This document shows, piece by piece, positions 23,163 through 35,183 of a stretch of DNA of 64,000 nucleotides (the first letter of the stretch is position 1; every line of letters starts with the position of its first letter). The notes beneath the pieces are model-generated. The model was not told where the DNA came from. It made no database searches and saw only the letters and a program-made list of their open reading frames with translations. Position numbers and translations under genes: made by a program. Source of the DNA: Gnetum montanum (lineage: Eukaryota; Streptophyta; Gnetopsida; Gnetales; Gnetaceae); assembly GCA_015680685.1 (NCBI GenBank), contig MNCI01011128.1:269563-333562 (forward strand), in the 5' to 3' direction.

Positions 23163-26151
23163 TTAGGATGTCATAAGCAGGTCATAGAGGCCCAGCGTTG
23201 TATTTTTTTGTTTCAGAGCCCGTTTGACCTGCGTAAACACGTCGAGGAGATTCCTCTCTCGGCTAGGTTTTTTATTCCCCTTGTCTTCTTCCATTGGTCC
23301 CAAGAGACGAATCTCCCGAGGTCGAATGATGTCAGTCGGGCGGTTGTTCTTTTTCTTGCTGAGAGGAGGTGGTTGCATTTCTACACCTTTATCCTGCCTC
23401 TGAGGTACAGGCGAAGGCACAGAGGCCAGGGGCCTAGGCTTAGGGAAGCCGAGCATAAAGTGGTCTTTTGTAGTGTTAACAGATGTGTCCTCTCCCTTTT
23501 GTTTGTCAGGTGATGGTTGGCGGTTTTGGTTAGAGGCCTGCCCCTACGTGAGAGGAGTAGTCAGTGGTTTTGGTGCCCTGAGAATGAAAGGCGCCCTAGG
23601 CGTGGGCGCGGACGAGGCCGCGACTTTACTGTTACTACGTGGCTGAGTGGCATTCTGAGAAGGTACCCGAATGATGAAGGGTGGCCTTGAGACACCACTA
23701 GCTGTCGATGAAAGGTTTGCACCCCTTGGTGAGTTGGTAGGTACATGCAAAACAAAAGGTTGTTTGGGTGGTACCTTCCTCTCACTGTCCGTACTCACCA
23801 CATTGATTATATAGGGTGCATTGTTTGCGTTCAACGGATCCTTATACACGTGCAATGCTTGGTTTTTCGGACGCGTTGGACTAATGTCGTCTACTTTCAG
23901 ATAACGGTCATCGATCATGCGTTGAATGTCGTCCTTCAATGCCCAGCAGTAGTCTGTGTCGTGACCACACAACTAATGGTAGTCACAGAAACGGTCCAGC
24001 CTGAAAGATTTCGGAACTGGTGGTTCATTAGGTAGGGCTAAAGAAAGATTCTTCAGCAGTTCACAATGACGTCTGTGATGCTTCAGAGCTTCTTCGGATA
24101 CCCTTTTGGGTTGAATGTATCCTTCCCCTAACAATTGTTTCAATAGTTCTGAGTGTTTTACAGGCAGGGCTGTATACTTTGAGCGATCTTTACGCTCAAA
24201 GTTTGGTTTTGGCTGGGGGGCCCTTCAGGGGCAGCTGTGTCTTGGCTGGTGCTGCCTGCACTAGCCGTGGTCTCAAGAGGCGTTGTAGGTGCCTTCTTGA
24301 TCTTGTTTTTTATGCCCTCAGCCAATGCAGCTACTGTCGTTGTCTTCGCTTTACCTTTGTCCTTGCCTTTGTTGTGAGCGTTCTTGTAGGCGACATACAT
24401 CGGGTCTTTGCTGGCCTCTGCAGCATCTTGGATGCTTTTAGTTTGGGCGAAGGCCTGATGTAAGGAGTTAGGGGAAAGATAATATAGCTTTGACTTGATA
24501 AATTCATTGAATGCTCCTTTGAAGATGGCCAGTAAGTGTGGCTCCGCGATTGGCTCACGGATTTCATTCAAAGTGGCACTCCAGCGCTGTATGAACTTTT
24601 GGACTGGTTCGAGGGGGTCTTGTTTCACTCCCATGAGTTGATCTAACATGACTTCCAACTTTAAGTTGTATTTAAAGCAAGTCATGAATTGTGTCAGAAG
24701 CTCTTCCAAGGTTGAAATGGAAGAGCGTGGGAGGGCTCGATACCAATCTAGAGCTTTCCCTGTCAAAGACATAGCAAAGATGTGGATAATCGTGTGAGAC
24801 CACTGCTGCAACAACAAGGATTCGGATCTGAAGGTGACCAAGTAAGAGTTAGGATCCCCCTCCCCATTATACTTGGTAAAATGAGGTAAGGACATCCCTG
24901 GTGGCAACGGCAGCATGGGGACCGCTGGACTAATAGGATCATATTGGTAGAAGTCCATGATCTGTATAGTGTCTGAGCCAACGGCCTTAAGACACCTAAC
25001 CTCCTCAGTGAGGGTTTGAATAAGTAAAAAGGCTTGATCCAGACCTGTTGATGGAGGTGTCTGTGCAGGAGGAGCAGGGGGCTGACCTGGAAAAGCTGTG
25101 CCATGCAGTGGAAATGGTGGGATGGTTTGGCTGGTAGATGGTGGGGCAGGGATCCCTGCAGGCAGGGGGGCCTATGAGGACCACCACCCACCGGTTTGGG
25201 AAGAGAGGTTAGCCACCGCCTGCTGCGCAGGATAAGGATAGGGATATTGCGGGACCATCTGCAGAATATGCATTGCGGGTGCAACCGAGGGTTGCACACC
25301 ATATACCGCAGACTGGTTATGTTGTCCCACGGGGATGGTCCACTGACTCGTGGCAGGCTGTTGGATGGATGTCTGTGGTTGTACGATGATGGTGATTTGC
25401 TGGGTTGGGGGGGCGGAAGCGATAAAGTCTGCACTGGGCAAGTTGTAGATATGGGATGGGGTTCGATCTGAGGGATGAAATAGGGCGCGGTGGATGCTGG
25501 AACCACCGACGGAATGCTAAGCACACGCAGTGATGAAACCGCCCCCATGTTATTGTGGGGTATTTGCACTTCCAGCCCAGATGGCTGCGCAGTGGCTTGT
25601 GGGACAACGAGAATGTGGGTTTGTGTGGTCATGGCTGGATGAAGAGGGGCGGCTTCTCCGTTGTAAGGAAAAAGAGGATTTATGTACGTATGGGGGCTCA
25701 GAGTATGGTATGAATGTTCAGACTGGGCCGCAAATTCATCATCCTCTTCCTCCCCGTTTTGGGGCTCCAGCATAGCCCGTGTAGCCTGGCTCTTAGCCAT
25801 GACCAACTGCGTTATAATTTCATGATAATGTTCTGTTAAAGGAATGATATCATAGGCTGTTGGGGTAAAATCTTGATCCCCTCGGTGGATCATCTCAAAA
25901 TTTCGCTTTGCTTCGATCTCGGCTCGGCTAAGAGCAAGCTTCGCCTGGATCTTGACGCAAATGAAGTTGTATTCCTCAGGGGTCACAACAGTAAATACTG
26001 GGTCTTTGCCCTGCAATCTCAATGACCGACGCGATGGTCCCTGAGGCCCTGCTGCACCAGAAGCTAGTCTAGTGACAGCGATATGTTTCACAGATGTGGC
26101 ACCCAAATCAGCGGCGACCATGGTGGTTGTGGTTGTGTAAAATGAATCCAT
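23163..26151 (-). pseudogene. Element A: gag
   Basis: Read from 26151 down. The N-terminal region (to about 25450) contains RSLRLQGKDPVFTVV and FICVKIQAKL. A Pro/Gln/Thr-rich linker (25441-25172) follows in another frame. The Gag core (24958-24158) has LTGKALDWYRALPRSSIS and VQKFIQRWSATLNEI. The zinc-binding segment near 23990-23930 reads FCDYH, a stop, then GHDTDYCWALK. A linker with repeated PF(I/V)(L/I)R(V/A)P follows to 23544, and 23456-23163 leads into protease. There are two frame changes and several stops. The start at 26151 is supported by the position of RSLRLQG. Structural protein, inactive here. Confidence 0.88.
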
Positions 26152-26385
26152 TGGTCAAGTAGGTTAATCGACAATAAACGAATAGATCTGAAAGAAAAAA
26201 CAATGAACAAAGAAGATCGCGATTAGGCTTTCTACCCTGTAGGATCCCAAAGGAATTGTTAAAGTAACCAATCTACACCACACAAGTTTTCGTAAACTTC
26301 CCTAGAGGTATTACGTTTACGTTTCGGAGACACGGGTACAAATCACTTACAGGGCTACCCATAAAAATATGAATCGAAGCCAAGG

Positions 26386-26402
26386 CCCTCCTTCTAGCAC
26401 CA
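26386..26402 (-). promoter_or_regulatory. Element A: primer binding site
   Basis: Six bases after the 5' LTR end the minus strand reads tggtgctagaaggaggg. Element B has tggcgctagaaagaggg at the same place (31172-31188). The conserved core marks the tRNA primer site; I cannot name the tRNA with confidence. Confidence 0.7.
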
Positions 26403-26408
26403 GAAAAC

Positions 26409-27790
26409 TGTAACGACAGAAAATGTCGGTAGCTGGAATACCAAACAAAATCCGTATATACAGTCTTAACCATGGATCCATGTGAGGGCTATGCTGGAGA
26501 AAACGAATTCGCAATGCCCTGAACGGTCTTGTCGATCAGACAGGGACTTACTAAATCATTAAACCGATGGAGATTATGAATATTTCGTGGAACAATTTGA
26601 TTCGACGAGTCGTGAAATGAGAGAAAAACGATGTAGATAAATTGTAATAATGATAACGTTAACACGATAAAAGGAATCAGACACCAGAGAAACGCGTGAT
26701 TTCAAGATCTATGCTTTGACCTGAAAAAATGAGTATTGTGTATACCAAGTTACACTGGGGAGACCCCGACTATCTTGTGTGAAACAAACACAAAATAACA
26801 AGGAAACTGTCTAAGCAGAAGTACAGAATGGAGTCCGATCTACCTCGTAGGCCAGAGATGGGATGCAAGGAAGGTCAAGTTCTGACGTCTATCGATCAAC
26901 TGCTTTTGATCAATAAAGCTCGCAAGCCACACCAGATGATCTCTCGATCTCTAATCTACTCCTTTTGCCTTGGGTAGTCTCTACTCGGAACTGAGGTATT
27001 TATAAGTTTGACAACATGTGGAGAAGGCATGGCTGTGATGACGCGTGTTTCAAACCTTTCGGAAGATCGTTGACTTGACCATCCTTGTGTTGAAATTTGT
27101 GACTACACACAATACGCGCATCTGTGTATTGTGCGTATGAATAACAAATATGGATCGAGCATGTCTCAGTTGATTTTGGGCTACATTACGCTTGTACGCA
27201 TTGCATCGCGTGCAAGAGTGTAATAAAGCACAAAAGTAATGGACTCAAGTTGCTTTACGCTCGTTCACGCTGCCAAGCGTAGTAAAGCGTAAACAATGAT
27301 TAACTTGACGATGGATTATGCTGACATCCGCTGCGTTGCGTAACGAGCGTAAGGTGATCAATCTGCACAAAAGAGAAAAGAGTTAATCTGTTGCGCTTCC
27401 TTTGGATTCTCTTTGACATTTTCGAAGCTCATTACACTGCCTTGCGTAACAGAGCGTAAATCTGCTCTTGGACAAAAGACTTAGCGGAATACACAAGAAA
27501 TTGCATATTACGCTACTTAGGCCTTTAAGCTTCGCCAAATCTACTGAAGTAAACCACCTTCTAATATCAGACTATGTTACGCTAAGCGTCATTACGCTAT
27601 GTTGCGTACTATAACGTAAAGATGGAAAGCATAGTAAGATAGGAAATCTGCAAAAGGAAACTAAAGTCTTGATGCCATGCACCTCTTTGCCTTGCCTTGC
27701 CTTGTTTTCCTTTCTGGAATTCTGTCATGTACTTTTTTCTGAATCGCGAATCTTCGCCTGAGGCCGACTCGCAATTTTCACGGTGTTTCA
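26409..27790 (-). repeat. Element A: 5' LTR
   Basis: A 1,382-bp LTR with the same ends as 10575-12133. It is exactly 177 bp shorter; the deletion joins two aactg pentamers (11155-11159 and 11332-11336 in the other LTR). On the minus strand the TATA box (complement of 27000-27007) is intact, but the DNA directly downstream, where transcription should begin, is gone. Confidence 0.92.
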
Positions 27791-27795
27791 TCTAG

Positions 27796-27904
27796 AACAA
27801 AGGGCATTGCCTATAATTTATAGAAGACGAGGCAAGACACGATATCATGCACGTGATATCGCGTGGAAGATGTGATATCATGTACGCGATATCGCGGCTC
27901 ATCA
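27796..27904 (-). repeat. Element C: 3' LTR, second segment
   Basis: Continues the LTR cut at 10574. It contains gatatcatgcacgtgatatc and a second GATATC pair before the end gcggctcatca, matching 56977-57058. On the minus strand this is the U3 start, so the GATATC cluster takes the same position as in D. Confidence 0.88.
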
Positions 27905-29690
27905 TACCCTCATGACTGAATGAAAACTTATCCTCGAGTTCCTTAAAAAATATTGGGAAGGTATGGGATTATTGACTTGAATGACACTATTGGTGAATGG
28001 GGTGACACGTGAACGAATCATCATTACAATACATGGCAATATTAGTGTTCATGACCACAACAGTGAACACTATACACATTTGACATCCAACCTTATTTGG
28101 CAACTGAGAGAGAAGAAAAGAAGAAGGTGTGTTGCTGCCGATGCCAGGATTATGCCTTCCATTGTCCATCCATAACTGCGCCATCAATCTTGTTCCTTGC
28201 ATAACTGTTCCAGCACCAGTCCATCCTTAGTGTTTCCTCTAGATCCAGTCCATTGTTGTAAGATTGACATCTGCACATACAACACAATCTCATATTAGCA
28301 AGGATAAATATATCACAATGTAGTTGATACCTTGCCTCAGTGTAAGGTCCATTGGCTGAGCTGTGATATGGCTAATATGGATTCTGGAGATATAACACTG
28401 GTGACTAACCAAGGTGTACAGGTTAGGATAAAATTAAAAAAATTGGACCAGGACCCCCATGACTAAGAGAAATCCTCCGGTAGTGATAGAATGGAAAAAG
28501 ATAAGGAATAAGAAAGATGGAGAAAAAGAAATAACGTCAACGCCATTAAATGGATGTCAAAAGTGGGATTGAACAAAACAAATGTTTAAGGAAAATAAGT
28601 TAACTGATGCACCAAATAGGAATTCCAGTGGGTCCTCCCCAAAGCAAGCTCATGCCCGTTATGCCCTGACAAACCCACATTCAAAGAGTCCATAGGCTCT
28701 GGAAATGTCACTCGGAAGCAAGAGTTAAAGTCTTAACCACAAGAATTTACCAAAAAGAAAACAATGTATTAATCAAAATATAGACTACTCATACAACTAG
28801 CAATGAGGTGGAAAATAGAGAAAGAATGATGGAAAGAAGAGAATGGAATGGAGTCCCAAAAACAAGGTGGTGTACAGCCCCTTGTGTATTTATGGTTAAT
28901 GTGACTGAGTAGATCCCATTCCAAATCTAGCCTCAAATAATCCACATCCAGTGACTTCACATTAATACACTTGGCCAATCTATCCACTTGAAGTAACAAG
29001 AATGCTTCTACCAAAGAGTCACCACCATTCCGAGGAAACGAAAAAGAAAAAAGTAGGAAGTGAGAAAGGGCCTTAGTTAGAGGAAACATGTTTTTTTAGT
29101 TCCATAACCAGTGCTTGTAGCCTAGATGATTATTTTTTCTAAGGGACGTGCTTTGAATTCTTATGTTTCATCTTTTTTTTTTTTGCGTGAGAACCACACC
29201 ATGCAAAGACTTATTATTTTTATTAGCTCAACTTCCCGATAATGGAGCAATGTCAAAATGGTAAGGAAAAATCAAGAAGAAAACATCCAAGCACCCAAGA
29301 GAATGGCCCCTTGAAGTCACACCCTTTTCAGTCCTTAAGTCCTTCCTCAATTTACGAAATGGCCAATCACCAATTCATTAATAGTTTTATTATTAAGAAA
29401 GGGACCATACAATTCCAAGCCAAGAGAGACCATAGAAATTTATGAATGCATGGATGACGTGAACACATTGCCTACTATATCAAAAGAGCCATACCTTAGT
29501 ATCAACATTATAACTCCAAGGTAAAAACCAAACATTAGCAATCAATAAAATATAGTTCATACCACCATCAGGAGCACTTATTAGGTGACAAACCTAACAA
29601 AACAAACAAACACACAAAGAAAAGATAAAGAAATTTGTAAAACAAAAATTTTAAAAAAAAGGAACTGAGGGCCTTACATGATCAGTAAAG
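27905..29690 (-). other. Element C: 3' untranslated tail, no ORF supported
   Basis: The segment beside the LTR (27905-27975) matches, in reverse, the polypurine-tract region of D (63060-63150) and E (6274-6370), including catgagggta. The remainder has only short frames (at most 106 codons) with no recognisable domain. An env-like gene, known in some Athila elements at this place, was not found. Confidence 0.6.
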
Positions 29691-29695
29691 ATGGC
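29691..29695. other. Target-site duplication of element B, left copy (atggc)
   Basis: atggc before the LTR start tgcaacacc; gtggc follows the right LTR at 49894-49898. One transition separates the copies, so support is weaker than for A, C and D. Confidence 0.65.
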
Positions 29696-31166
29696 TGCAA
29701 CACCACAAAATTCTAAGCTTAGTACTTTTTCAACAAGAATCGAGCTAAGTCATGACGTTCCCCAGCATGACTAAAGCTTGAGGGCCCCACAGACAACTTC
29801 AAGCAAAGGCGGACTCAACAGTTCCCTAGGACCCACAGACGACCACGGCGACATCTGCTATTAAAAAATGCCAACTCCGGAGCTCAAGATACTTAGTCTT
29901 CATTAAGTATGCACTCTCAACGTATATGCCCAAGTATATGCCCAGCGTACACGTCCAGTATATACGCCTAGTGTACACGCCTCACATGTACACTTAGCAT
30001 GTATGACTAGCATGTACGCCCGGTATGCAACCCTCGAAGACGGCATTGAAATAGCACTGCAGAGCAAGACTTTATACAAAGCATCAACTCACACGAATAG
30101 AGCAATCATCAGATGTTGACATCATGCATTCTGGAGTCCATACGCTAAGCATGTGCATCCTACACGCCTAGCGTATATGCCCAGCAGATACAGCGTATAC
30201 GCCCAGCATGCATTCACAACGTATACACCCAACATGCACAAAGTGTACAACCAGTATCAGATCAAGGTCAACCGAGCTAAACATCTACAAGCAGCATCTT
30301 CATGGCATCCGAATTCAAATCTAAAGGTCAAAGGACGTCTTTTGCCTTGATCAAGTCTATACGTCAAGGTCATACATACAACGTATACACTGGCGTGCAA
30401 CGGTATACGCTAGCGTACAACAATATACGCTGACGTACAATAGTATACGCTAGCGTGCAGCACGTTGTATACTTGTAAAATTTCATTGTTTCGCACCCGG
30501 TCAACATGCCACATGTCACCCGACCCGAGAGTCCAGCACTCCACAGCCAATCATCCCCTCTCAAAACCCGAGTCCCATGTTTAAACTTGTATAAAAATCC
30601 CAATTTTTCACTAGACCAGGGTTGGCAATTTTGAGCAAACCAGAGACAAAAAAAAGAACCAGAGACGCTAAGAAAACCATAGCAAAAACCCTGTACGCTG
30701 GACCTCGACCCTGCACGCTGAGCATACAGCCTTTACGCTGTGCCTATAGTTCAACCCAGCACACAATCACCCCTACATCCACCGGGGCTATTCATCCGCC
30801 TTGTGTCAGCGTCACAACTGCGTTAGACCGGTGCATTGTAACTTTCATTTTACAATAATATTGCTACATTTCTTTGCTAAAATCCGTTACAGTTTTTCAT
30901 TCATTGTTGTATGGTTACTGTTTACGCTCTTGTACGTTTATGCTCCATTTTACATTCGTTACGTCATTTACATATAACCTAGCGTACAGTATATCAGTGT
31001 ATGTTAGGGGAAATCCTTGCCTAATCCGTGTGCAGACCACTCAAGGTACTCTACCTTTGTTAATTCCAGCTTGCCCTCAAGTGAAGGTAGGGTCTTCTAT
31101 GCATGTCCAGAGATCTCCAGGTTTCTGTTTCATTCCAGCTGGAGACCAACGATTTCGGACGATACA
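29696..31166 (+). repeat. Element B: 5' LTR
   Basis: A 1,471-bp LTR starting tgcaacaccacaaaattc (tgaaacacc in the 3' LTR) and ending gatttcggacgataca. The U3 holds three clusters of tatacgcccagcgtacacgc-like motifs (29915-30030, 30140-30245, 30365-30470). A TATA box (tataaaa) is at 30590-30596. Confidence 0.88.
30590..30596 (+). promoter_or_regulatory. Element B: LTR TATA box
   Basis: tataaaa in acttgtataaaaatccc, conserved in the 3' LTR (49317-49323) and the truncated LTR (47773-47779). Confidence 0.6.
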
Positions 31167-31171
31167 GAAAA

Positions 31172-31188
31172 TGGCGCTAGAAAGAGGG
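31172..31188 (+). promoter_or_regulatory. Element B: primer binding site
   Basis: tggcgctagaaagaggg, five bases after the LTR end; the counterpart in A is tggtgctagaaggaggg. Confidence 0.72.
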
Positions 31189-31299
31189 CCTGAAACTGCT
31201 TAAGACTTACTGTGCTCTCATACCCCGATCTTCCCAGACTTACACCGCATCGACACTAAATCCAGTTCTGAAATTCCCGGATCGACATCCCATTCTACA

Positions 31300-31870
31300 G
31301 AATTCCCAGCATCTACACCGCTGAGTATACGCTGCACGCTCTACACTGTAGAATCTGTCTACGCTGCTGAGTATACGTCGTATGCTCTACGCTGTAGACT
31401 ATCTACGCTACTTAGCATACGCTGTACGCTCTATGCTGTAGACTCCGTCTATGCTGCTTAGTATACGTCGTACGCTCTACGTTGTAGACTATCTACGCCG
31501 CTTAGCATACGCTATATGCTCTACACTATAGACTCCATCTATGCTGCATAGCATACGCTGTACGCTCTACGTTGTAGACTGTCTATACCGCTTAGCATAT
31601 GTTGTACACTTTATGCTGTAGACTCCGTCTACGCTGCTTAGCATATGCTGTACGCTCTACGCTGTAGACTGTCTACGCCGCTTAGCATACAATGTACGCT
31701 CTACGCTGTAGACTCCATCTACGCTGCTTAGCATATGTTGTAGACCCCGTCTACGCTGCTTAGTTTACGCTATACGCTCTATGTTGTAGACTCCGTCTAT
31801 GCTGCTTAGTTTACGCTGTACGCTGCTCTGCCTACACGTTTTAACATATACCTATACGCTGCCACTATAC
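31300..31870 (+). repeat. Element B: leader minisatellite
   Basis: A tandem array of units of about 43-45 bp, each with ctacgctgcttagcatacgc, then tgtacgctctacgctgtaga and ctccgt. About a dozen degenerate copies lie between the primer site and gag. Units contain short inverted repeats (tacgct/agcgta), so the leader RNA could fold into serial hairpins. Confidence 0.8.
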
Positions 31871-31996
31871 GCTGGTCATTGAAACCTATACGCTGAATTC
31901 CAATCTATATACTGTACCCCGCGAACGTAGGTTTACGTCATACTAAATATACCAGTTTCATATCCCTTCACTGTGTCGTATTCATAACTATTCATC

Positions 31997-34530
31997 ATGA
32001 ACACTACAAACCCCAACGCTATAACCAAGCCAGTCACAGACATCGTAGGCACCATGGTCGTTCAACAACCCATGGTATAACCTACTGTGGGGCCTCACCG
32101 GTCTCTCAGATTGCAAGGGAGAAACCCATTATTTAACATTATAACTCAGGAGCAATACAATTTCATATGCGTGAAAATGCAAGCCGGCCTAACCGTGGAC
32201 CAAACCGAAATCGAGGTTAAGAGACAATACGAACTCTTCCATAGGGGAGGACATGAGTTCATTCCTTCCCCGTATGATATCATCCCACTCCCAGAGCATT
32301 ACTCTGAGCTCATCACACAACTCCTCCTACAAAGGAGTCAGCCTTTAGATCAGCCTGTGGTAAATCTTCAATTAGAAGAGGAGGATGATTTCGTAGCCCA
32401 ATCCGAGCATGAAGATTCGTACCATACTCTTAGTCCGCAAACCTATGCAAACCCTTTGTTTCATCCAGCCACATGGGAAACTACGTCCCTTCAACCATTT
32501 AAATTTACCCAAGCACAAATACCTCAAAAAGAATCATCCACACTTGTTCGTATTCCTCCTGCAATCGATCTGCAACTCAACACATTTCCCCTTACTATTC
32601 CGTCTGTTTCAACAGTAGCCCCATTCTTGCAAATACAACCTCCTCAAAATAATGTAGGAGTAACCTTCCCGCCCCGAGTGATCGGGATGCCACATGTGAT
32701 ACCAACTTCTACGTCCACTCATTATATCCCTCGGGTCCAAACCCAAGGAGCCCATTTCACCGCTATAAATCAACCAATTCAGAGTGCCCCTATGCAAAGT
32801 GTGACTGGCCAATGGGCAGCAATTGGTGCTCAACTGCATCAATTCCCTCACTATAACATACCGTCTCAAAAAATTCTACCAACTAACATCCCTCAAGGAC
32901 AACCACAACAACAACCCCTTGCCTACAATGTGCCGTCCCTAGTACCACCCACCACAAATATTCCGCAAACGCAGCCTCCAATACACAACTTTCTTCCTTC
33001 CAGCCCACTGTCCAACAATCTAACCTATATACGGTACAACATCCACAACCTACTATCTCCCCTAGTGCCCAAGACTGGGCTGACGCTAAAAAGCTAATGC
33101 AAGAGCTAACCGGCGAGGTCAAGCGCCTCAAGACAGCCGTCGATGGAGAGCTCAAGGTAGTGGACTTCTATCACAATGACCCCATCAGCTCTTCAGTTCC
33201 ACCTCTAACATTACCCAAGGGTGTATCTTTACCCACACTGACTAAATACAACGGGGAGACAGACCCTAATGCTCACCTCATAACATTTAGACTAGAGTGC
33301 ACTCTACTTCAGGCATGGCCACATGCCATTCTACGAGTGTTCCCCATGTCCCTCACTAGGAGAGCACTTGATTGGTATCGGGCCTTGCCACGTAACTCAA
33401 TATCTTCTTTGGAAGATTTGTTACACCAGTTCATCACCAGGTTCAAGTACAACTTGAAGCCTAAAGCAACACTTGACAGCCTCATACAGGTCAAGCAAGC
33501 ACCCCTTGAACCTATCCAAAAATTCATCCAACGGTGGAGTGCTGCTCTCAATGAGCTCCACGAGCCGATCCCAGAGACGTATCTCATCACCATCCTAAAA
33601 AGGGTCGTCAACGATTTTTTCAAATCCAAACTATATTATCTCAATGCACGCACTCTGAGTCAAGCATTTGTACAGATCAAGAACATAGAGGAGGCAACCC
33701 AAAACAGCCACGATCCTGCATATTCAGCCTTTAAGAATCAACATAGTAAGAAAGATAAAGAAAAGGTTAAAACAACTATAGCGGCAGTAGCGGAAACACA
33801 ACAAGCCAATGTGGGACAACAAAGCAAACCGCCTGCTGCCCCTTCTAATTACGCCAAACCCACTCCTGCGATGGCACCTAAATCATCAGCATCACAAAAC
33901 CCAACGTTGGGTCGTACGAGAAACTTCGAGAGGAAGGACCCCTCCCAATACATGTCACTACCCATGAAGCCATCGCAACTATTCGACCAACTCTTGAAAA
34001 TAGGACTGATGAAACATAAGCAGTTGTCCCCTACAACGATCCAAAGGCATGACCGGTTCTGTCAACTAGTTCAGAACCTAAGCCTGGCAACGCCCGATGA
34101 GCCCCTGGTTCCAAAAGGCTTTAGGATGGATCGTTTTTGTGATTATCATCAACGTAATGGGCGTGGCACTGATTATTGTTTCACCCTAAAACAAGACATC
34201 CAACGGATGATAGATGGAGGTCAAATCACTTTTGATGAAGCCAACCCAGTCCAACCACAAAACCAGGCCATGGGCGTTTATAAAGATCCTCTAAATACTA
34301 AATAAGCGTCATATGTAATTAATACCATCTACTTCGATAACGAACCAGAAACACCTAGGATTAACACCATCCTCTCCGATCATGAGTAGCGAGTACCTAA
34401 GAAACCATTTGTAGTGCACATTCCTCCCACTGTACAAAATCTGTGCCTTAACCATCATATTCCCCACAAAAACCTTATGTCATCCGAATTCCCCCCACCG
34501 TAGCAACTTCCATCACACCAACATGCGAAA
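31997..34530 (+). pseudogene. Element B: gag
   Basis: The ATG at 31997 is preferred because its frame runs into RSLRLQGRNPLFNIIT, the counterpart of A's N-terminal region; a stop at 32078 interrupts it. A Pro/Gln-rich linker follows (32400-33060), where the frame shifts. 33097-34305 holds the Gag core (ALDWYRALPRNSISSLEDLL, IQKFIQRWSAALNEL) and the zinc-binding segment FCDYHQRNGRGTDYC. A stop at 34303 and a second frame change before 34539 follow. Function is as for A: virus-like-particle protein, inactive here. Confidence 0.88.
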
Positions 34531-34538
34531 AACCATAC

Positions 34539-35183
34539 GTGGTACACGTACCTCCCGCTACTAATACCACAAACACACAAACACCTCCTATTCGACCCAC
34601 CCCTTACGTAGTCCGAGTACCACCTACGGTCGCAATAGTGAAGGTACAACCTCCAGCTAGGCCAACTCTATACGTCATTAAGACACCCGAACGTCCTAGT
34701 GACCACCAGTCCTCCACTTCACAAACACAGAATAAACTGAGTCCCTATGTCATCAAGGTGCCCAGCCAGCCTAGCACTCAACCGCATGCAACCGTCCAAC
34801 CGCAACCCTGCCCTACTCCATACGCAGTACAAGTTCCAAAGCAACCTGAGGTCCCGAAACCAACTGCACCCCCACGCCACACACGAGAACGCCTAGCAGA
34901 CAAGCTTACACGTGAACGCTTGGAGAAGGAGCGCCAACGACTAGCCTTAGGATGTCCCAAACCTACCCCGCTAAATGCAATACCCACGACACCACCTAAC
35001 AATAAATCGAACATAGGTTATGAGGGTGAATCATCTGGAAAACATGATACGCCCAAATCAACGATTCCAAGTAAAAATGACAAACCAACTATGCATGAAA
35101 TAAAACTGTTGGGCTCAATGGACCAAATCACTGTTGACAAACATACACCCAACAGTAGAGATCTAGCAACAGCTCTAACATAG
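34539..35183 (+). pseudogene. Element B: gag-protease linker with PYVxxVP repeats
   Basis: A proline-rich linker with at least five variants of a motif: PYVVRVPPT, LYVIKTPERP, PYVIKVPSQP, PYAVQVPKQP and an earlier decayed copy (34400-34540). A charged segment with RERLADKLTRERLEKERQRL follows. Element A has the related PF(I/V)xR(V/A)P series. The repeats could be a spacer or a binding site; no known domain was recognised. Confidence 0.65.

Larger units (their letters stand above)
10575..27790 (-). mobile_element. Element A: Tat/Ogre-like Ty3/gypsy element with an antisense gene
   Basis: Read on minus: 5' LTR 27790-26409, primer site, gag (26151-23163), protease (23147-22362), an intervening 5.1-kb segment holding an eight-exon gene on the opposite strand (17731-21811), pol (17235-13821), a minisatellite-containing 3' tail, polypurine tract and 3' LTR 12133-10575. 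It is 17.2 kb. A second RNase H with FDGAS after the first one, and a protease with D-N-G, are traits of the Tat/Ogre lineage. TSD tctag is perfect. Confidence 0.9.

Noticed and set aside
24763-25170. C-terminal half of a 462-codon minus-strand frame as a new protein
   Set aside because: The real gag frame leaves it near 25440; the remainder overlaps the Gag core in another frame.
27905-29690. env-like ORF of element C
   Set aside because: The longest frame is 106 codons and shows no recognisable env-like or transmembrane pattern worth calling.
31167-31260. tRNA gene at the primer site
   Set aside because: Only an 18-base match type is present, as expected for a primer site; no cloverleaf is seen.
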